Below are positions 14,669-15,627 of a stretch of DNA of 15,627 bases, piece by piece. The stretch is from contig DYCW01000071.1 of NCBI GenBank assembly GCA_019417865.1, forward strand, positions 1-15,627, read 5' to 3'. The notes under the pieces were generated by a model. That model worked only from the letters and a program-made list of their open reading frames with translations. It ran no database searches and was not told where the DNA came from. The position numbers were made by a program, and so were the translations under genes. The stretch is from Ruminococcus sp. (lineage in GTDB: Bacteria > Bacillota > Clostridia > Oscillospirales > Ruminococcaceae). The first letter of the stretch is position 1, and every line of letters begins with the position of its first letter.

Positions 14669-15627
14669 TTATTCTATTGTTCCGTAGATCCGCATCTGCA
14701 CTAGATCTCGTGCTTTCTGGTCTGCATGCAATACATCTTCACAAGTTTGCAGTGTATAATTGGGAACAGCCTGCATCGCTGCTTCCACACAATCTGCAAT
14801 TTCTAAGAATCCAATTTTTCCGTCTAAAAAGGCACATACCGCAACTTCATTTGCCGCATTCATGATACAGGGCAATAAATCCCCTGTCTGCATGGCTTGC
14901 TTTGCCAGTGCCAAACAGCGAAATGTGGTTTCGTCTGGTTCTGCAAATGTCAATGTTCCGTATTTCGTCAGAGAAAGCGGTTCGACTGGACAAGGCTTTC
15001 GTTCCGGATATAGAATCGCATATTGAATTGGCAGCCGCATATCCGGCACACCCATTTGGGTAATCACAGAATTGTCTGCATACATGACACCAGAATGTAC
15101 AACACTCTGCCGGTGAATCAAAACAGTAATCTGTTCCGGCTGTAAATCAAACAGCCACTTTGCTTCAATGCACTCCAATCCTTTATTCATCATGGTTGCA
15201 GAATCAATGGTAACCTTGCTTCCCATATCCCAGTTGGGATGCTTCAGGGCATCCGCAGCGGTGACGGTTTTCAGCTGTTCTTTGGTATAACCGAAGAACG
15301 GCCCGCCGGAAGCTGTCAGCAGAATTTCTTTTACTGGATTATGGGCATTGCCCTGCAAACATTGGAAAATTGCAGAATGCTCGCTGTCCACTGGCAAGAT
15401 AGCCACCCCTTTTTCCGCAGCGGCTTTCATTACCAATGCACCGCCTGCAACTAATGTTTCTTTATTCGCAAGTGCAACATCTTTACCAGCAGCAATCGCT
15501 GCCAAAGTTGGCTGTAGACCCACCATTCCTACAACTGCATTCACGACCAAATCGGCATGGGGATCTCCTGCCAGTTCACAAAGTCCCTCCATACCTGTCA
15601 ATATCTGCACCGGCAAGTCTGCCAATG
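14669..15627 (-). CDS. dxr: 1-deoxy-D-xylulose 5-phosphate reductoisomerase (5' end cut by window)
   Basis: Dxr converts DXP to MEP with NADPH, the committed step of the MEP isoprenoid pathway. The visible 318 residues cover the part from just after the NADPH-binding N-terminus to the C-terminus; by comparison with E. coli Dxr roughly 70 residues are missing. Key motifs are present: ANKETLV, the metal-binding VDSEHSAIFQCL (the D-S-E triad), LTASGGPF, HPNWDMGSKVTIDSATMMNKG split across the substrate site, and HRQSVVHSGVMY. The TTG at 15625 is only an internal leucine codon, not a start. It is followed by rseP after 59 nt, the arrangement found in Bacillus and clostridia. Confidence 0.97.
   Translation of the reverse strand, partial: LADLPVQILTGMEGLCELAGDPHADLVVNAVVGMVGLQPTLAAIAAGKDVALANKETLVAGGALVMKAAAEKGVAILPVDSEHSAIFQCLQGNAHNPVKEILLTASGGPFFGYTKEQLKTVTAADALKHPNWDMGSKVTIDSATMMNKGLECIEAKWLFDLQPEQITVLIHRQSVVHSGVMYADNSVITQMGVPDMRLPIQYAILYPERKPCPVEPLSLTKYGTLTFAEPDETTFRCLALAKQAMQTGDLLPCIMNAANEVAVCAFLDGKIGFLEIADCVEAAMQAVPNYTLQTCEDVLHADQKARDLVQMRIYGTIE

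Overview
The window is a densely packed chromosomal segment of a low-to-moderate GC Firmicute, most likely a Clostridia-class gut-type organism in the broad Ruminococcaceae/Oscillospiraceae sense. The reasons are a Gram-positive PolC-type replicative polymerase, the dxr-rseP-ispG-polC gene order, a short-form HisG that needs a HisZ partner, and strong AGGAGG-type ribosome binding sites. The genus is an inference from gene content; no rRNA or other marker is present. All supported genes lie on the minus strand, so transcription runs from the right edge to the left.

Right part (about 15627 down to 8050): a housekeeping cluster. It holds dxr (5' end cut by the window edge), rseP, ispG and polC. 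Dxr and IspG are two steps of the MEP isoprenoid pathway, RseP is a site-2 intramembrane protease, and PolC is the replicative DNA polymerase.

Middle and left part (7977 down to 856): a histidine biosynthesis operon in the order hisZ, hisG, hisD, (orf169), hisB, hisH, hisA, hisF, (SdpI-like orf), hisI. Most junctions are 4-nt ATGA overlaps, direct abutments or gaps of under 20 nt, so the genes are probably co-transcribed and translationally coupled. It starts from a good extended -10 promoter packed into the 72 nt between polC and hisZ. That promoter carries a 20-bp perfect-arm palindrome over the predicted start site and a repeated 11-mer, which looks like an operator for a repressor. The leader is far too short for a T-box. 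Two small membrane proteins with no known histidine role sit inside the operon. hisC, hisE and a histidinol-phosphatase gene are absent from the window and must be elsewhere.

Left edge (754 to 1): a cysteine-rich ORF of unknown function begins after a structured 101-nt spacer and runs off the window. It has no complete start-to-stop frame inside the window, so a scan for complete ORFs would miss it. The spacer contains a nested inverted repeat whose outer helix would cover its Shine-Dalgarno sequence.

I see no mobile element, CRISPR array, tRNA or rRNA, and no clearly new defence-type system. The points most worth following are the his operator architecture, the two membrane proteins embedded in the operon, and the cysteine-rich edge gene with its possible masked ribosome binding site.
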